A stretch of 45,037 nucleotides of DNA from Muribaculaceae bacterium (GCA_017453505.1 JAFTEU010000069.1:1-45037), one strand, 5' to 3'. Shown: positions 1 to 6,968, counted from the first letter of the stretch. Notes: a model not told the origin generated them from the sequence alone. Program-made: numbers and translations.

Positions 1-137
1 GACCAGATTTTGTTTCTTTTTGGCACCTTTTGCCTTATCTTCTTGGACCATAGCTCGCTATGCTCCTGCGAAGTTAAGTCAAAATCTGCTCAAAAATAAA
101 TCAAAATCAATGTCAAGCTAATTTATAGAAGCCCCCT
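1..137. mobile_element. right half of a MITE-like element (cut by window start)
   Basis: This stretch closely matches 14916-15052, the right half of the complete 248-bp element at 14805-15052, including the terminal inverted repeat at 120-137 (one or two substitutions, giving a run of six C instead of CCCC with T). No coding capacity is seen. The left half lies outside the window. The terminal repeat overlaps the 3' end of the minus-strand gene at 118-501. Confidence 0.7.
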
Positions 138-501
138 TAAAAAGTAACTTGTAGAGGCGGTAGCATAGGTAGAAGTGCATTAATACAATTGCCGTGATGA
201 TTGCCATACAGATGTAATCGCTGACATGCGTTTGTTCAAGGCCAGATAGCAGGATTAGCATCACGTAAAAATGCAGCAATACTAATGACGTCAAGATGCA
301 GCAAGTCAAGAGCAGCACGCTCGTCCATGTCTTTCTATTGTAGAATAATCGAGGTGCACACATCAGGATGACACAAACCGGGCACACGATGCTGCTATTA
401 TATGTTGTGGAATAAAACATCGGAGCCAGCAGGGCGCAAATGAATCCTAATACCAGGAAATAAGTCCCAATGCAAAGTATGTTTTTTTCGTTCTTTTCCA
501 T
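118..501 (-). CDS. small multi-pass membrane protein, 127 aa
   Basis: No family was recognised. The protein begins MEKNEKN and has about four hydrophobic segments (roughly residues 8-28, 36-50, 60-85 and 95-115) with a short basic C-terminus, so it is probably an inner-membrane protein. The start is the ATG at 501; the frame stays open to a TTG at 513 but that would add only four residues. It lies 14 bp downstream of the next gene and is probably the last gene of the operon read from the promoter near 2735. Its last six residues (KGASIN) and its TAG stop are encoded inside the terminal repeat of a MITE-like element, so the natural C-terminus may have been replaced by the insertion. In an immunity-like neighbourhood it could be an immunity protein against a membrane-acting toxin, but that is inference. 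Confidence 0.6.
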   Translation of the reverse strand: MEKNEKNILCIGTYFLVLGFICALLAPMFYSTTYNSSIVCPVCVILMCAPRLFYNRKTWTSVLLLTCCILTSLVLLHFYVMLILLSGLEQTHVSDYICMAIITAIVLMHFYLCYRLYKLLFKGASIN

Positions 502-515
502 TGCCTTCGGCAAAG

Positions 516-1436
516 TCAGTCATTCTCATTAATCAGTTGCCAGTGGATGGAGATGTTGGTCTCGCCCATAGTGATTGTGCTTGTTATCTCTATCGGCCAA
601 CCGTTGGCGTCAAATGAAGCCTCTTGCACCTCAAACCAGTTGTCAAGCATAACGGATTCCCACGAGATTTTTTCCCGGTAAAAGAAGGTCCCGTCCTCGT
701 TGATGTGCGCAAATGCCTGATGAACCTCTTTCGAAGACAGATCGGGCATATCTTCGTCCTCTCCTTCGGGCAGTTCCTCATCTTCATTGGTGGCATCAAT
801 ATCTTCAACCTCAATGGTTTCAAAGTCTTCATCGGTTTCAATCCATCGGGAGCCACCCATGGCATAGGTACGGCCATATTGGTCAGCCCAGGTCTGTATG
901 GTCTCTTCCAGTAGCTTTTTTGCCATCTCATTGATGCCGCTATCCAATTCATTATCAATGAATAACTGTGTGGAATCTTCATCCAGCGCTTGGTTAATTC
1001 CACTTGAGACTTTAATCAGAAATTCCTTTAATGGTTTCACCAAATTGGAACAATCGATGCTGTCCACCTTCAAGCTATGGCGATTGAAGAAGAAATGAAA
1101 CCCTTCGGTGCCACAGCATTCAATCAACTTGCCCGTGTCAGGGAAGCGTGATGGGTTGTGATCGAAATTATCAAGGGTTAAGAGCAGGCCGTAATGATCC
1201 GGGTCAACCGACTCAACTTTCATGTGGTAATCCACCGATGATGAGTCAGATCTCGCCTCACTGATTTCGGTCTTTACCGTGGCACGGTAAGAACGGGTGT
1301 CGCCCAAAGAGAAATTGGGCACGATGCGCACCGAGTCGGTAATGGCCGCCGTGACATCATGGAATTCAACGGCAGGTTGCGCCTGGGCTATAAGCGAGCC
1401 AAGCAACAGGGCTACATATAGAAGAAATCGTTTCAT
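516..1436 (-). CDS. secreted/periplasmic protein of unknown function, 306 aa
   Basis: The protein starts with a clear signal peptide (MKRFLLYVALLLGSLIAQAQ, cleavage likely after QAQ), so it is exported. The ATG at 1436 is chosen because the upstream extension to 1469 starts with TTG and would put twelve unsuitable residues before the signal. The mature part is mixed alpha/beta with an acidic linker of Glu/Asp-rich residues around 215-230 and a Trp-rich C-terminal part (about 260-306) that looks beta-sheet. Two adjacent cysteines occur near residue 106. It follows the Sel1-repeat gene by 33 bp and probably shares its transcript. No catalytic motif is visible and no family is named with confidence. 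Confidence 0.65.
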   Translation of the reverse strand: MKRFLLYVALLLGSLIAQAQPAVEFHDVTAAITDSVRIVPNFSLGDTRSYRATVKTEISEARSDSSSVDYHMKVESVDPDHYGLLLTLDNFDHNPSRFPDTGKLIECCGTEGFHFFFNRHSLKVDSIDCSNLVKPLKEFLIKVSSGINQALDEDSTQLFIDNELDSGINEMAKKLLEETIQTWADQYGRTYAMGGSRWIETDEDFETIEVEDIDATNEDEELPEGEDEDMPDLSSKEVHQAFAHINEDGTFFYREKISWESVMLDNWFEVQEASFDANGWPIEITSTITMGETNISIHWQLINEND

Positions 1437-1469
1437 AGCGAATGTGATCACGATGGGGTGGTTTGTCAA

Positions 1470-2687
1470 TTATTGGTGTGAATAAGCGTTCTTGAACAGA
1501 CGCAGGATGGTGTTGACGAAGTTTTCCTCGGTGGGTTCTCCCTCAATACAGCCGTAATTGAGGTGGGAAAAGCCATCGGGGTAATTACTGCTGGACGAAG
1601 CCCCTCCGTCGTCATCATCGTCTATTGCCATACCGCCCACAACATAGGGGTCGGCAACGCCAGATTCGCCAAAGAGATTATAGGTCTTTTCCAATGTGTA
1701 GTAACGGCTCAGGCCATTCTTCTTGTCCATAACGTAGGCGGCATACTTGCACAATGGTGCGCGGCTTGGCTCGGGCATGTGGATGACATGAACAGTGATG
1801 GAATCGTCCACTTGATGCGTGCTGATGGACAGCGAGTCTAGGTCGCATTCATAGTGAGTCAATACAAACATGAGCCCCAGCTGCAGGTTAAGCCCATCCA
1901 GATCGACCAGTTGCTCCTCGTCGATGGCGCCGTTAGCGTACCCTGCCAACCGTAGCGGCAAGATCCGGAATTGAAACTCGTATGCGCTCAGTGTATCTCC
2001 CTCGTTGATATTGGCAATGGCCTCATCAATCTCTTGGATGGTTGACTCGTCTTGCCCTTGTTTCAGCGCCTCAAGGCACTGGATGGCTTTAACTTGGCTT
2101 TTCGGGGTGCCCCAACCATTGAAGTAAGACAATGTCAGCATGTCAAGGGCATCAGGGTAACTCTGTTCAGCAGACTGCTTGAACAGGTCAAAACTTTTCT
2201 CCCAATTCCTTTCAACACCTTCTCCAACGAGGTATTGCATGCCCAGCGCGTGTTGGGATAGAGCGTCACCTCCTGCTGCGCCCTGCTCGTAGTAACGGAT
2301 GGCCGTGGCCAAATCGGTTTCGGTTCCTTGGCCATACTTGTATGCTTCGCCCAGCATGCCCATGGCGCTTATATTGCCTTTCTGAGCCGAACTCATGAAC
2401 CAGCGGAAGGCTTCGTCATAATCAGTTTCGACCCCATAGGCATATTTATAGCACATACCCATCCATAATTCGCCATAGCGGTTGCCCTTGTCTGCGGCCT
2501 CGCGGATGAGCGACAAAGCCATCTCAGTGTCTTGCTCCACATCATCACCGAAAAGATAATGTATTGCCAGATCAACCTGACTATTGAGGTTACCGGCCGC
2601 CATGGAATCTCGCAAGGCCTCTATTGATTGAGCCTGGATCGCAAGCGAACTGATGAGAAAGGTCATCAAGAGAAAAATATGTTTCAT
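1470..2687 (-). CDS. secreted Sel1-repeat (TPR-like) protein, 405 aa
   Basis: An N-terminal signal peptide (residues 1-19, ending AIQAQ) is followed by about five Sel1-like repeats between residues 35 and 210, each with the A...Y..G......A..W/Y...A..G pattern, for example the stretch with YKYAYGVETDYDEAFRWF. Sel1 repeats form alpha-solenoids that mediate protein-protein contacts. The C-terminal half (about 225-405) is a different, acidic domain with an Asp run (DDDDD near 355) and no recognised motif. It is the first gene of an operon with 516-1436 and 118-501. A promoter lies 48 bp upstream of the start, inside a block that is duplicated at 5168-5268. Sel1 proteins are common beside toxin/effector immunity loci, but the function here is unknown. 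Confidence 0.8.
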   Translation of the reverse strand: MKHIFLLMTFLISSLAIQAQSIEALRDSMAAGNLNSQVDLAIHYLFGDDVEQDTEMALSLIREAADKGNRYGELWMGMCYKYAYGVETDYDEAFRWFMSSAQKGNISAMGMLGEAYKYGQGTETDLATAIRYYEQGAAGGDALSQHALGMQYLVGEGVERNWEKSFDLFKQSAEQSYPDALDMLTLSYFNGWGTPKSQVKAIQCLEALKQGQDESTIQEIDEAIANINEGDTLSAYEFQFRILPLRLAGYANGAIDEEQLVDLDGLNLQLGLMFVLTHYECDLDSLSISTHQVDDSITVHVIHMPEPSRAPLCKYAAYVMDKKNGLSRYYTLEKTYNLFGESGVADPYVVGGMAIDDDDDGGASSSSNYPDGFSHLNYGCIEGEPTEENFVNTILRLFKNAYSHQ

Positions 2688-2734
2688 ATCGTTATCCTGT
2701 TAAATCGTTCAAAAATGCGGATATTCCTCGCTTG

Positions 2735-2836
2735 CAAAGTTACTGACAATTACCGAGTCCAGCAAATAATTGAGGTTCATTTCTCACTTTTCAAAATATT
2801 GAATTTCAATTGTTTGAAAAACGAAAAGTTCATCAT
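2735..2836 (-). promoter_or_regulatory. promoter block A, duplicated at 5168-5268
   Basis: Read on the minus strand, TAACTTTG (2735-2742) fits the Bacteroidota -7 box TAnnTTTG, with TTG of the -33 box at 2763-2765 (20-bp spacing). About 100 bp including and upstream of this promoter are nearly identical to 5168-5268. Both copies hold the inverted repeat TTTCAA-TTGT-TTGAAA (2804-2819 here), placed 61 bp beyond the -7 box in each, a plausible shared operator. Confidence 0.7.
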
Positions 2837-2949
2837 GAACCATTGTCCTAGAATTAATCCTTCATGTGGTTGGCGGTAGGGCGGTTGTAGCGCATGGGTA
2901 GAATACATAATATAAGAGTATGATTAAATCATATACTTCATCATAACAA

Positions 2950-3300
2950 TTATAGAGACATGAGAATTCCAATCAGTATGAACACTATGCCAAAACCAAT
3001 ATGCTCGAATCTATAGTCCCATCGATGGCTCCGATATTCACAATAATCATCAACAAGAAGTCTGATACCAAAACAAATGAGACAAGCGCCTTGCAGTATA
3101 GGTGCAAAAAAAGTGACCATGGACAAGGTTAATCCAAAAAGTAAGAAAGTCAGATATATTCGTTTCTTTGTCGTAGTCATCGCTCGCCATTTCTTGGGAC
3201 TAAAGATTCCATCAAAAACAGCGTTGAACAATGTCCAGATCAATAGCAGACTGGCAGCCACGATGTGCCAATTGTTCTGCTCAAATACATGGGAAAACAT
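2950..3300 (-). CDS. small membrane protein, 116 aa
   Basis: Three or four hydrophobic segments are visible (about residues 12-30, 45-65, 67-85 and 98-115), separated by short basic loops (SPKKWRAMTTTKKR), so it should be an integral inner-membrane protein. It starts 25 bp after the YggL-like gene stop and is the last gene of the five-gene minus-strand operon that begins at 5150. No family was recognised. An imperfect AT-rich inverted repeat just past the stop (about 2918-2940) may act as a weak terminator. Confidence 0.6.
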   Translation of the reverse strand: MFSHVFEQNNWHIVAASLLLIWTLFNAVFDGIFSPKKWRAMTTTKKRIYLTFLLFGLTLSMVTFFAPILQGACLICFGIRLLVDDYCEYRSHRWDYRFEHIGFGIVFILIGILMSL

Positions 3301-3325
3301 CTCGTTGTGATATTTAAACGATTAA

Positions 3326-3730
3326 CTATAGTCTGCTATTCCATAACTCCATTCTTTTGCTGATCTGCAGTTCATACTTTTCATCGGCAAAGGTTTCCAT
3401 GATGGCATCAAGTGCTTGTTGTGGCACATCGGAGGCTCCTTTCACATAAACCAAGATCATCATTAGGTCTGGGTCGAATGTTTCATCTGCTACTGTTGTG
3501 ACGACGATACCAGCCAATAGGGGCATCTGCTTGCAGAATCTCCCTGGCGGGATGATGATTCTTCCGGTACCTCCTCCAGCAATAGTCAGCGAGTGGCTTT
3601 CAATGATGGGCTCAAGCAACTTCAGGACGTTTTCAGCGGTTTGCTCGTTACCGTCAGTATTGATGAAAATGACGTTGCCGGTCTGCTTGAATTCGCCCAC
3701 ATGGAGTTTCTTGCGGATTCTCTTTTTCAT
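3326..3730 (-). CDS. YggL-like (DUF469-related) protein, 134 aa
   Basis: The N-terminus MKKRIRKKLHVGEF followed later by a LTIAGGGTG segment resembles the YggL family, whose members in Proteobacteria bind the 50S ribosomal subunit (they typically read RKKLHVGEFQ... and ...GGGG...). The remaining part (residues 65-134) is an added domain with PPGRF and a predicted alpha/beta pattern. The ATG at 3730 is used; the longer frame would start at a TTG at 3751. It sits 25 bp before 2950-3300 and 25 bp after the Imm11-like gene, in the same operon. YggL-like proteins also occur among putative immunity or toxin-associated genes in Bacteroidota, so ribosome binding is only a family-based guess. Confidence 0.55.
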   Translation of the reverse strand: MKKRIRKKLHVGEFKQTGNVIFINTDGNEQTAENVLKLLEPIIESHSLTIAGGGTGRIIIPPGRFCKQMPLLAGIVVTTVADETFDPDLMMILVYVKGASDVPQQALDAIMETFADEKYELQISKRMELWNSRL

Positions 3731-3755
3731 AACGAGATATTGATTTAACAAATAA

Positions 3756-4469
3756 TCATTCTATGGCATTGCCGGGTAGGCGTATGTCTATTTCTTGTAT
3801 TTCAAATCCAATCAGATTCATTTCTTCAATCCTGTCCTTTAGCCGTTTAGAAATAAAAGTCCTGGAATCGAATGGATCCAAATGGAATAAATCAAGAGGC
3901 AAATCGAAATTCTGAGATAATGCAATTTGATTAAGCCTTATACCAAAAGCCAATCCTTCGCTCTTATCCTTACTTTTTAATTCTGAGTAGTGATCAAAAG
4001 ACTCAATTCTAATCGGACCCACATCTGAGATTCCATATTCTGTTTCAATGAACTCGGTACGTTGATAATCCAGGAGATAAGGCAATTCAGGCTGTGTGAA
4101 ATGCAACCAATGATACTCGTCATTATTCTTTTTACTGGATATAACTGTGACATCAAAAACCTGGTGGCGCATCAGATTGAATTCAGAAAATGTTCTCAAT
4201 GTTTTATCGTTGACAAGAAAATCGGTTAGAGGCCCGCTGGTTGTTGCAAGCACATCGGTCATCTGTGCGCTTCTTTTTAATTCAAAGATCAATTTAGGAG
4301 CACACTTCATCAATTCCCCAGGCGAAAGCAACTGAGCTTGAAATATCGTTTGGCAATCGACTTGAGGATAACAGCCGATCACTTTTTTATCTGATGATGT
4401 TTTTAATGTATAATACTCCATATTGCGATGATACTTATTAGATTCATAAACCGGTCTTGATGATGTCAT
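3756..4469 (-). CDS. Imm11-like putative immunity protein, 237 aa
   Basis: The segment MEYYTLKTSSDKK...GCYPQ and especially the C-terminal FISKRLKDRIEEMNLIGFE resemble the Imm11 (DUF1629) family, in which a protein often starts with a YY-L strand and ends with a 'S.rlk..ie...l.G..f' signature. Imm11 proteins are predicted cytoplasmic immunity proteins of polymorphic toxin systems. The ATG at 4469 lies 2 bp past the stop of the upstream gene, so the pair is translationally tight; an internal ATG at 4421 (MEYYTLK) is an alternative start closer to the family. The region is noticeably AT-richer than the core genes at 17-20 kb or 34-36 kb, consistent with acquisition. No cognate toxin is visible in the window. 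Confidence 0.55.
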   Translation of the reverse strand: MTSSRPVYESNKYHRNMEYYTLKTSSDKKVIGCYPQVDCQTIFQAQLLSPGELMKCAPKLIFELKRSAQMTDVLATTSGPLTDFLVNDKTLRTFSEFNLMRHQVFDVTVISSKKNNDEYHWLHFTQPELPYLLDYQRTEFIETEYGISDVGPIRIESFDHYSELKSKDKSEGLAFGIRLNQIALSQNFDLPLDLFHLDPFDSRTFISKRLKDRIEEMNLIGFEIQEIDIRLPGNAIE

Positions 4470-4471
4470 CT

Positions 4472-4804
4472 TCAGAGTTTCATTAGGCCATATTCTCCAT
4501 TCGCAATCTCTCTCGCTAACCAATGGTCGTTCCGATAATCAATCTGTTGATCAGTAATACAACATCTATCGGGCCAACCTTGATATCGCCAATGGGCAAC
4601 TATTGACAATGGAACTCCATGACATTTAGCCGTAAACTCGAAATTATCCATTCCAAATAGAGATTCAAACGGGCTTCCAAGTAATGTCCCTTCATCATTT
4701 GTCTCAAATTGTCCCGCATGGAAGGCATCAACTATACTATTGAAAATATCATGGGCCTGATCCTCTGATATTCTACCCTCGTATAAATCCTTTAAAATAT
4801 CCAT
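4472..4804 (-). CDS. hypothetical protein, 110 aa (possible immunity protein)
   Basis: No family is recognised with confidence. The protein is soluble, acidic and Trp-containing (HWRYQGWPDRC near residues 71-81), starting MDILKDLYEGRISEDQAHDIF, a helical opening that I have the impression recurs in small genes of polymorphic toxin loci. The start is the ATG at 4804. It lies 49 bp downstream of 4854-5150 and its stop is 2 bp before the ATG of the Imm11-like gene, so it is likely cotranslated with it. Low GC like its neighbours. Confidence 0.6.
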   Translation of the reverse strand: MDILKDLYEGRISEDQAHDIFNSIVDAFHAGQFETNDEGTLLGSPFESLFGMDNFEFTAKCHGVPLSIVAHWRYQGWPDRCCITDQQIDYRNDHWLAREIANGEYGLMKL

Positions 4805-4853
4805 CGTTGTATAAGCCTTTTCTTTAATGCATTGAGTGAGTGCTTATTTTTCC

Positions 4854-5150
4854 TCATTTCAGGTAGATGAAGCAATCTAATTGTTCATTGGATTGCGGGT
4901 TTTGCTGGTCGATCAGGCGGCATTCTTCCTTGGTTTTCAAGAAGTAATCAGGGAAATCGCTGATTATTTCTCCCGCTATATCGCTAACGGCCTCATTGTC
5001 ATTTTCATTTGGAACTCTATCTAAATAGGCGATTAGATGGAGACATCTACTTCGCCATCCAATGGCGATAGCGACCATGCCAGGTGTGACCGTGCCAGTT
5101 GTTGCACGACGCACCGACTGCTTGATGCGGATTTCTGCTGGTTTCTTCAT
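4854..5150 (-). CDS. hypothetical small protein, 98 aa (possible immunity protein)
   Basis: The protein begins MKKPAEIRIKQSVRRATTG and has two beta-rich runs followed by an acidic EAVSDIAGEIISDFP segment, the layout of many small alpha+beta immunity-type proteins, but no family is named with confidence. The start at 5150 is preferred over an upstream ATG at 5213 because the longer frame would run through the promoter box at 5168-5175. Transcription would begin about 10-12 bp before this ATG, so the leader is very short. It is the first gene of the minus-strand operon 5150 to 2950. Confidence 0.55.
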   Translation of the reverse strand: MKKPAEIRIKQSVRRATTGTVTPGMVAIAIGWRSRCLHLIAYLDRVPNENDNEAVSDIAGEIISDFPDYFLKTKEECRLIDQQNPQSNEQLDCFIYLK

Positions 5151-5167
5151 CTTCTTGAGCTTTTCTG

Positions 5168-5268
5168 CAAAATTACTGACAATTACCGAATCCAGCAAAT
5201 AATCGCACTTCATTTATCATTTTTCAAATCGCTGAATTTCAATTGTTTGAAAAACAAAATGTTCATTT
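5168..5268 (-). promoter_or_regulatory. promoter block B, copy of 2735-2836
   Basis: Minus-strand TAATTTTG (5168-5175) and TTG (5196-5198, 20-bp spacing) form a Bacteroidota promoter for the gene at 4854-5150. The whole block matches 2735-2836 with scattered substitutions and keeps the inverted repeat TTTCAA-TTGT-TTGAAA at 5237-5252 at the same distance from the -7 box. Confidence 0.7.
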
Positions 5269-5329
5269 GGGCAAAGTGCAGCACTATCTTCCCGCTCGCA
5301 ACACCCAAGAGGGAGACTCAAAGATGCAA

Positions 5330-5393
5330 AAACATGCTGTCGAACACAAAAAATGCACCCCGCATTGCCCTTGGTGGGCGACACGGGACACAA
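5330..5393. repeat. 64-bp intergenic repeat, copy 1
   Basis: This segment is nearly identical to 6140-6203 (differences at about five positions). Both copies lie just past the stop of a minus-strand gene and share GTCGAACAC and GGTGGGCGACACGGGAC cores. It has no convincing reading frame of its own. Confidence 0.7.
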
Positions 5394-5425
5394 AAGACTG
5401 GTTGATAGAAGCGTAAAATCTCATT

Positions 5426-5671
5426 CTAAATTCTGTCGGCAGCGGCACGGATGCGGTCAGCCAGGTCATAGAGCGCAGACTGCAACAGCTTCGCCTCATC
5501 AGGTGAAAACTCGTCCTTTCCTCCGTTGCCGTTGATGCCGTCCAGCTTATGGTACAGCCAGGAACTCGACTTGCCGAAGTAGCGGCGGGCGATGTCCCTC
5601 CATGTGATTGACAGCAGGATATCCTGCAGCCTCGACTTCATGTTCATTTCTACATTGCTTGATTCCTTCAT
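5426..5671 (-). CDS. DUF5053-like protein, 81 aa
   Basis: The sequence around SITWRDIARRYFGKSSSWLYHKLDG, followed by FSPDEAKLLQSALYDLADRI, matches my memory of the DUF5053 family, small proteins found in Bacteroidota and often associated with mobile or phage-like regions. The DIARRYF..SSSWLYHKL part has the look of a helix-turn-helix, which would make it a DNA-binding protein; that is inference. The ATG at 5671 is used; a GTG two codons upstream (5677) is possible. It lies downstream of the 50-aa gene at 5770-5922 and may be read from the same operator-controlled promoter, although a hairpin lies between them. Confidence 0.65.
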   Translation of the reverse strand: MKESSNVEMNMKSRLQDILLSITWRDIARRYFGKSSSWLYHKLDGINGNGGKDEFSPDEAKLLQSALYDLADRIRAAADRI

Positions 5672-5739
5672 AGACACTGCGTTTAAAAGTTAATATGAAT
5701 CGTTAAACAATTTGTTTCCTGAAAAAGTTCTTTTAAAGA

Positions 5740-5761
5740 CCCCCACCGCTCGTGACGGGGG
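5740..5761 (-). terminator. GC-rich hairpin between the small gene and the DUF5053 gene
   Basis: Five C residues (5740-5744) pair with five G residues (5757-5761) around a 12-nt loop, followed on the minus strand by TCTTTAAAAG. The U tract is short, so this may be an attenuator rather than a full terminator. Confidence 0.4.
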
Positions 5762-5769
5762 CCGGATGA

Positions 5770-5922
5770 TCACTCATCCCCTGGCGGCATTTCGACTAAT
5801 TCGTCGAACAGCTGTTGGGCATACCAGAGCAGGTTTTCATATCCGTTGGGATATGCTTGCCTGAGATTTTTGATTGCTTCAATCAACTCGAGCTCAGCTT
5901 CGTTTAAAAGAACTTTTGTCAT
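5770..5922 (-). CDS. small acidic protein, 50 aa
   Basis: Translating the minus strand from the ATG at 5922 gives an open frame that starts MTKVLLNEAELELIEAIK, continues through a PNGYENLLWYAQQLFDEL segment and ends in PPGDE, stopping at TGA 5770-5772. The amphipathic helix pattern and the Trp/Tyr core look like a real folded mini-protein. I have the impression that similar short proteins with an NGY..LLWYAQ.LFDEL motif occur in Bacteroidales mobile regions, but no function is known to me. A strong promoter with TAACTTTG lies 28 bp upstream and is surrounded by palindromic operators, so expression is probably tightly controlled. Confidence 0.6.
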   Translation of the reverse strand: MTKVLLNEAELELIEAIKNLRQAYPNGYENLLWYAQQLFDELVEMPPGDE

Positions 5923-5949
5923 AGATCAATTAATTGATTTTTGACGCTG

Positions 5950-6004
5950 CAAAGTTAATACGATTTTTCGTATTGTACAAATTGTTGTACGAAAAATCGT
6001 ACAA
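5950..6004 (-). promoter_or_regulatory. promoter with a triple palindromic operator array
   Basis: The minus-strand promoter has TAACTTTG (5950-5957) and TTG (5978-5980). The palindrome TACGA-TTTT-TCGTA occupies 5959-5972 between the boxes, TTGTACAA covers the -33 box (5973-5980), and a 20-bp inverted repeat with arms TTGTACGA and TCGTACAA lies at 5985-6004. The outer sites are reverse-complement copies of one 14-bp core. This is a clear repressor-binding layout; the regulator is unknown, the DUF5053 protein being one candidate. Confidence 0.7.
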
Positions 6005-6019
6005 CAAAAAGCAAAAAAT

Positions 6020-6043
6020 CCCGCAGGAAAGCCCTCCTGCGGG
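6020..6043 (-). terminator. rho-independent terminator after hicB
   Basis: A perfect 9-bp stem (CCCGCAGGA / TCCTGCGGG, loop of six) is followed on the minus strand by ATTTTTTG (6012-6019). It should stop transcription coming from hicBA before the operator array. Confidence 0.75.
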
Positions 6044-6139
6044 AAAAACGGCCTGTTTGCTGGCCTTAGTTCTTTTAAACGCACTGCAAATTAAAGGAAA
6101 ATCATGTAAATGAACAAGCAAAAACTCCAGAAAATGAAG

Positions 6140-6203
6140 AAACATGCTGTCGAACACAAAAAATGCGCCCCGCATTACCCTCGGTGGGCGACACGGGACG
6201 CAA
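6140..6203. repeat. 64-bp intergenic repeat, copy 2
   Basis: Second copy of the element at 5330-5393, placed between the hicB stop and its terminator. Its position behind a minus-strand gene is the same as for copy 1. Confidence 0.7.
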
Positions 6204-6255
6204 GCAGCTTGTGAAATGGTCTCAAGGTGTCAAATCAAACGAGACGCAGGCTGTA

Positions 6256-6672
6256 TTAATTCACGGGAGCAAAATCTACCTTGCTCAACTCTCCACCAAA
6301 GTTGTTAAGTGCCTTCTGGATTTTTTCTACCGTTTTGGCACTCGGATGGCGGCGCCCTGTCACATAATGCGACAACTGGCCCTGAGCAACACCCGTGATA
6401 CGAGATAAGCCTGCCAACGTCAGCAGACCTTTGTAATACTGCAAGAATGAAGGCACATCATAACTGAAGACGAACTCTACCTCCTCAAACGGCTTGCCCT
6501 CCTCGGCATAGAATTCCTTCATCTCCTGATAGGCCGCATTGAAATCTTCGACCACCTCGGTCACGGTATCGCCCACACCGCTCACGCCATAGTCCAGACC
6601 GTCATCATCGGGCATATAGGCTCCATAGCCGCCATCGCTGCCACGCTCTATAAATACTCTAACCTTTTTCAT
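6256..6672 (-). CDS. hicB: HicB-family antitoxin with C-terminal HTH, 138 aa
   Basis: Residues 1-70 have the HicB fold signature: MKKVRVFIERGSDGGYGAYM, then a GVSGVGDTVTEVVEDF segment, as in the partial RNase-H-like domain that caps HicA. Residues about 75-138 are an Xre-type helix-turn-helix (LTLAGLSRITGVAQGQLSHYVTGRR...K). Family knowledge: HicB neutralises the HicA mRNA interferase and represses the operon through its DNA-binding domain. Here it is second in the operon, 52 bp after hicA. The operator is probably the palindrome at 6949-6966 upstream of hicA. The length is normal for the family. Confidence 0.92.
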   Translation of the reverse strand: MKKVRVFIERGSDGGYGAYMPDDDGLDYGVSGVGDTVTEVVEDFNAAYQEMKEFYAEEGKPFEEVEFVFSYDVPSFLQYYKGLLTLAGLSRITGVAQGQLSHYVTGRRHPSAKTVEKIQKALNNFGGELSKVDFAPVN

Positions 6673-6724
6673 AATATCTACTGTTTAATGATTATCTCTT
6701 GTTTGACCACTCGGGGGAATCTGG

Positions 6725-6913
6725 TTATTGTAACCCCGAATCCCGCTTGATTGATTTTAGTGTTCCCGGCTTTACCTCTTCACTCAAGTGGTTGCTTGTG
6801 GTGAATGTCTTCCTTGTGATTGGGCTATACCATAGCGGGTGGCCGGCCCTTTGTTTTTTCAGTCTCTCGCAGCCGATAGCAAGTAGCTTTCTGTGCAGCT
6901 CGTTGTACTTCAT
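6725..6913 (-). CDS. hicA: HicA-family mRNA interferase toxin, 62 aa
   Basis: The protein MKYNELHRKLLAIGCERLKKQ... contains GHPLWYSPITRKTF and SNHLSEEVKPGTLKSIKRD, the typical HicA double-stranded-RNA-binding-like fold. The active-site His is in the GHP motif (residue 25). HicA cleaves mRNA in a ribosome-independent way and is held inactive by HicB. The gene is complete with all expected elements, so the pair is probably functional. It is first in the minus-strand operon and follows the promoter-operator at 6939-6968 with a short leader. Confidence 0.9.
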   Translation of the reverse strand: MKYNELHRKLLAIGCERLKKQRAGHPLWYSPITRKTFTTSNHLSEEVKPGTLKSIKRDSGLQ

Positions 6914-6938
6914 TTTTCTCTCGTTTAATTTGACACTG

Positions 6939-6968
6939 CAAAGCTAATGATATTAATTTTAATATCAA
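6939..6968 (-). promoter_or_regulatory. hicAB promoter and palindromic operator
   Basis: Minus-strand TAGCTTTG (6939-6946) and TTG (6966-6968) give a 19-bp spaced promoter. The space between them is filled by a perfect inverted repeat, GATATTAA-TT-TTAATATC (6949-6966), exactly where a repressor would block RNA polymerase. HicB with its HTH is the obvious ligand. Confidence 0.75.
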
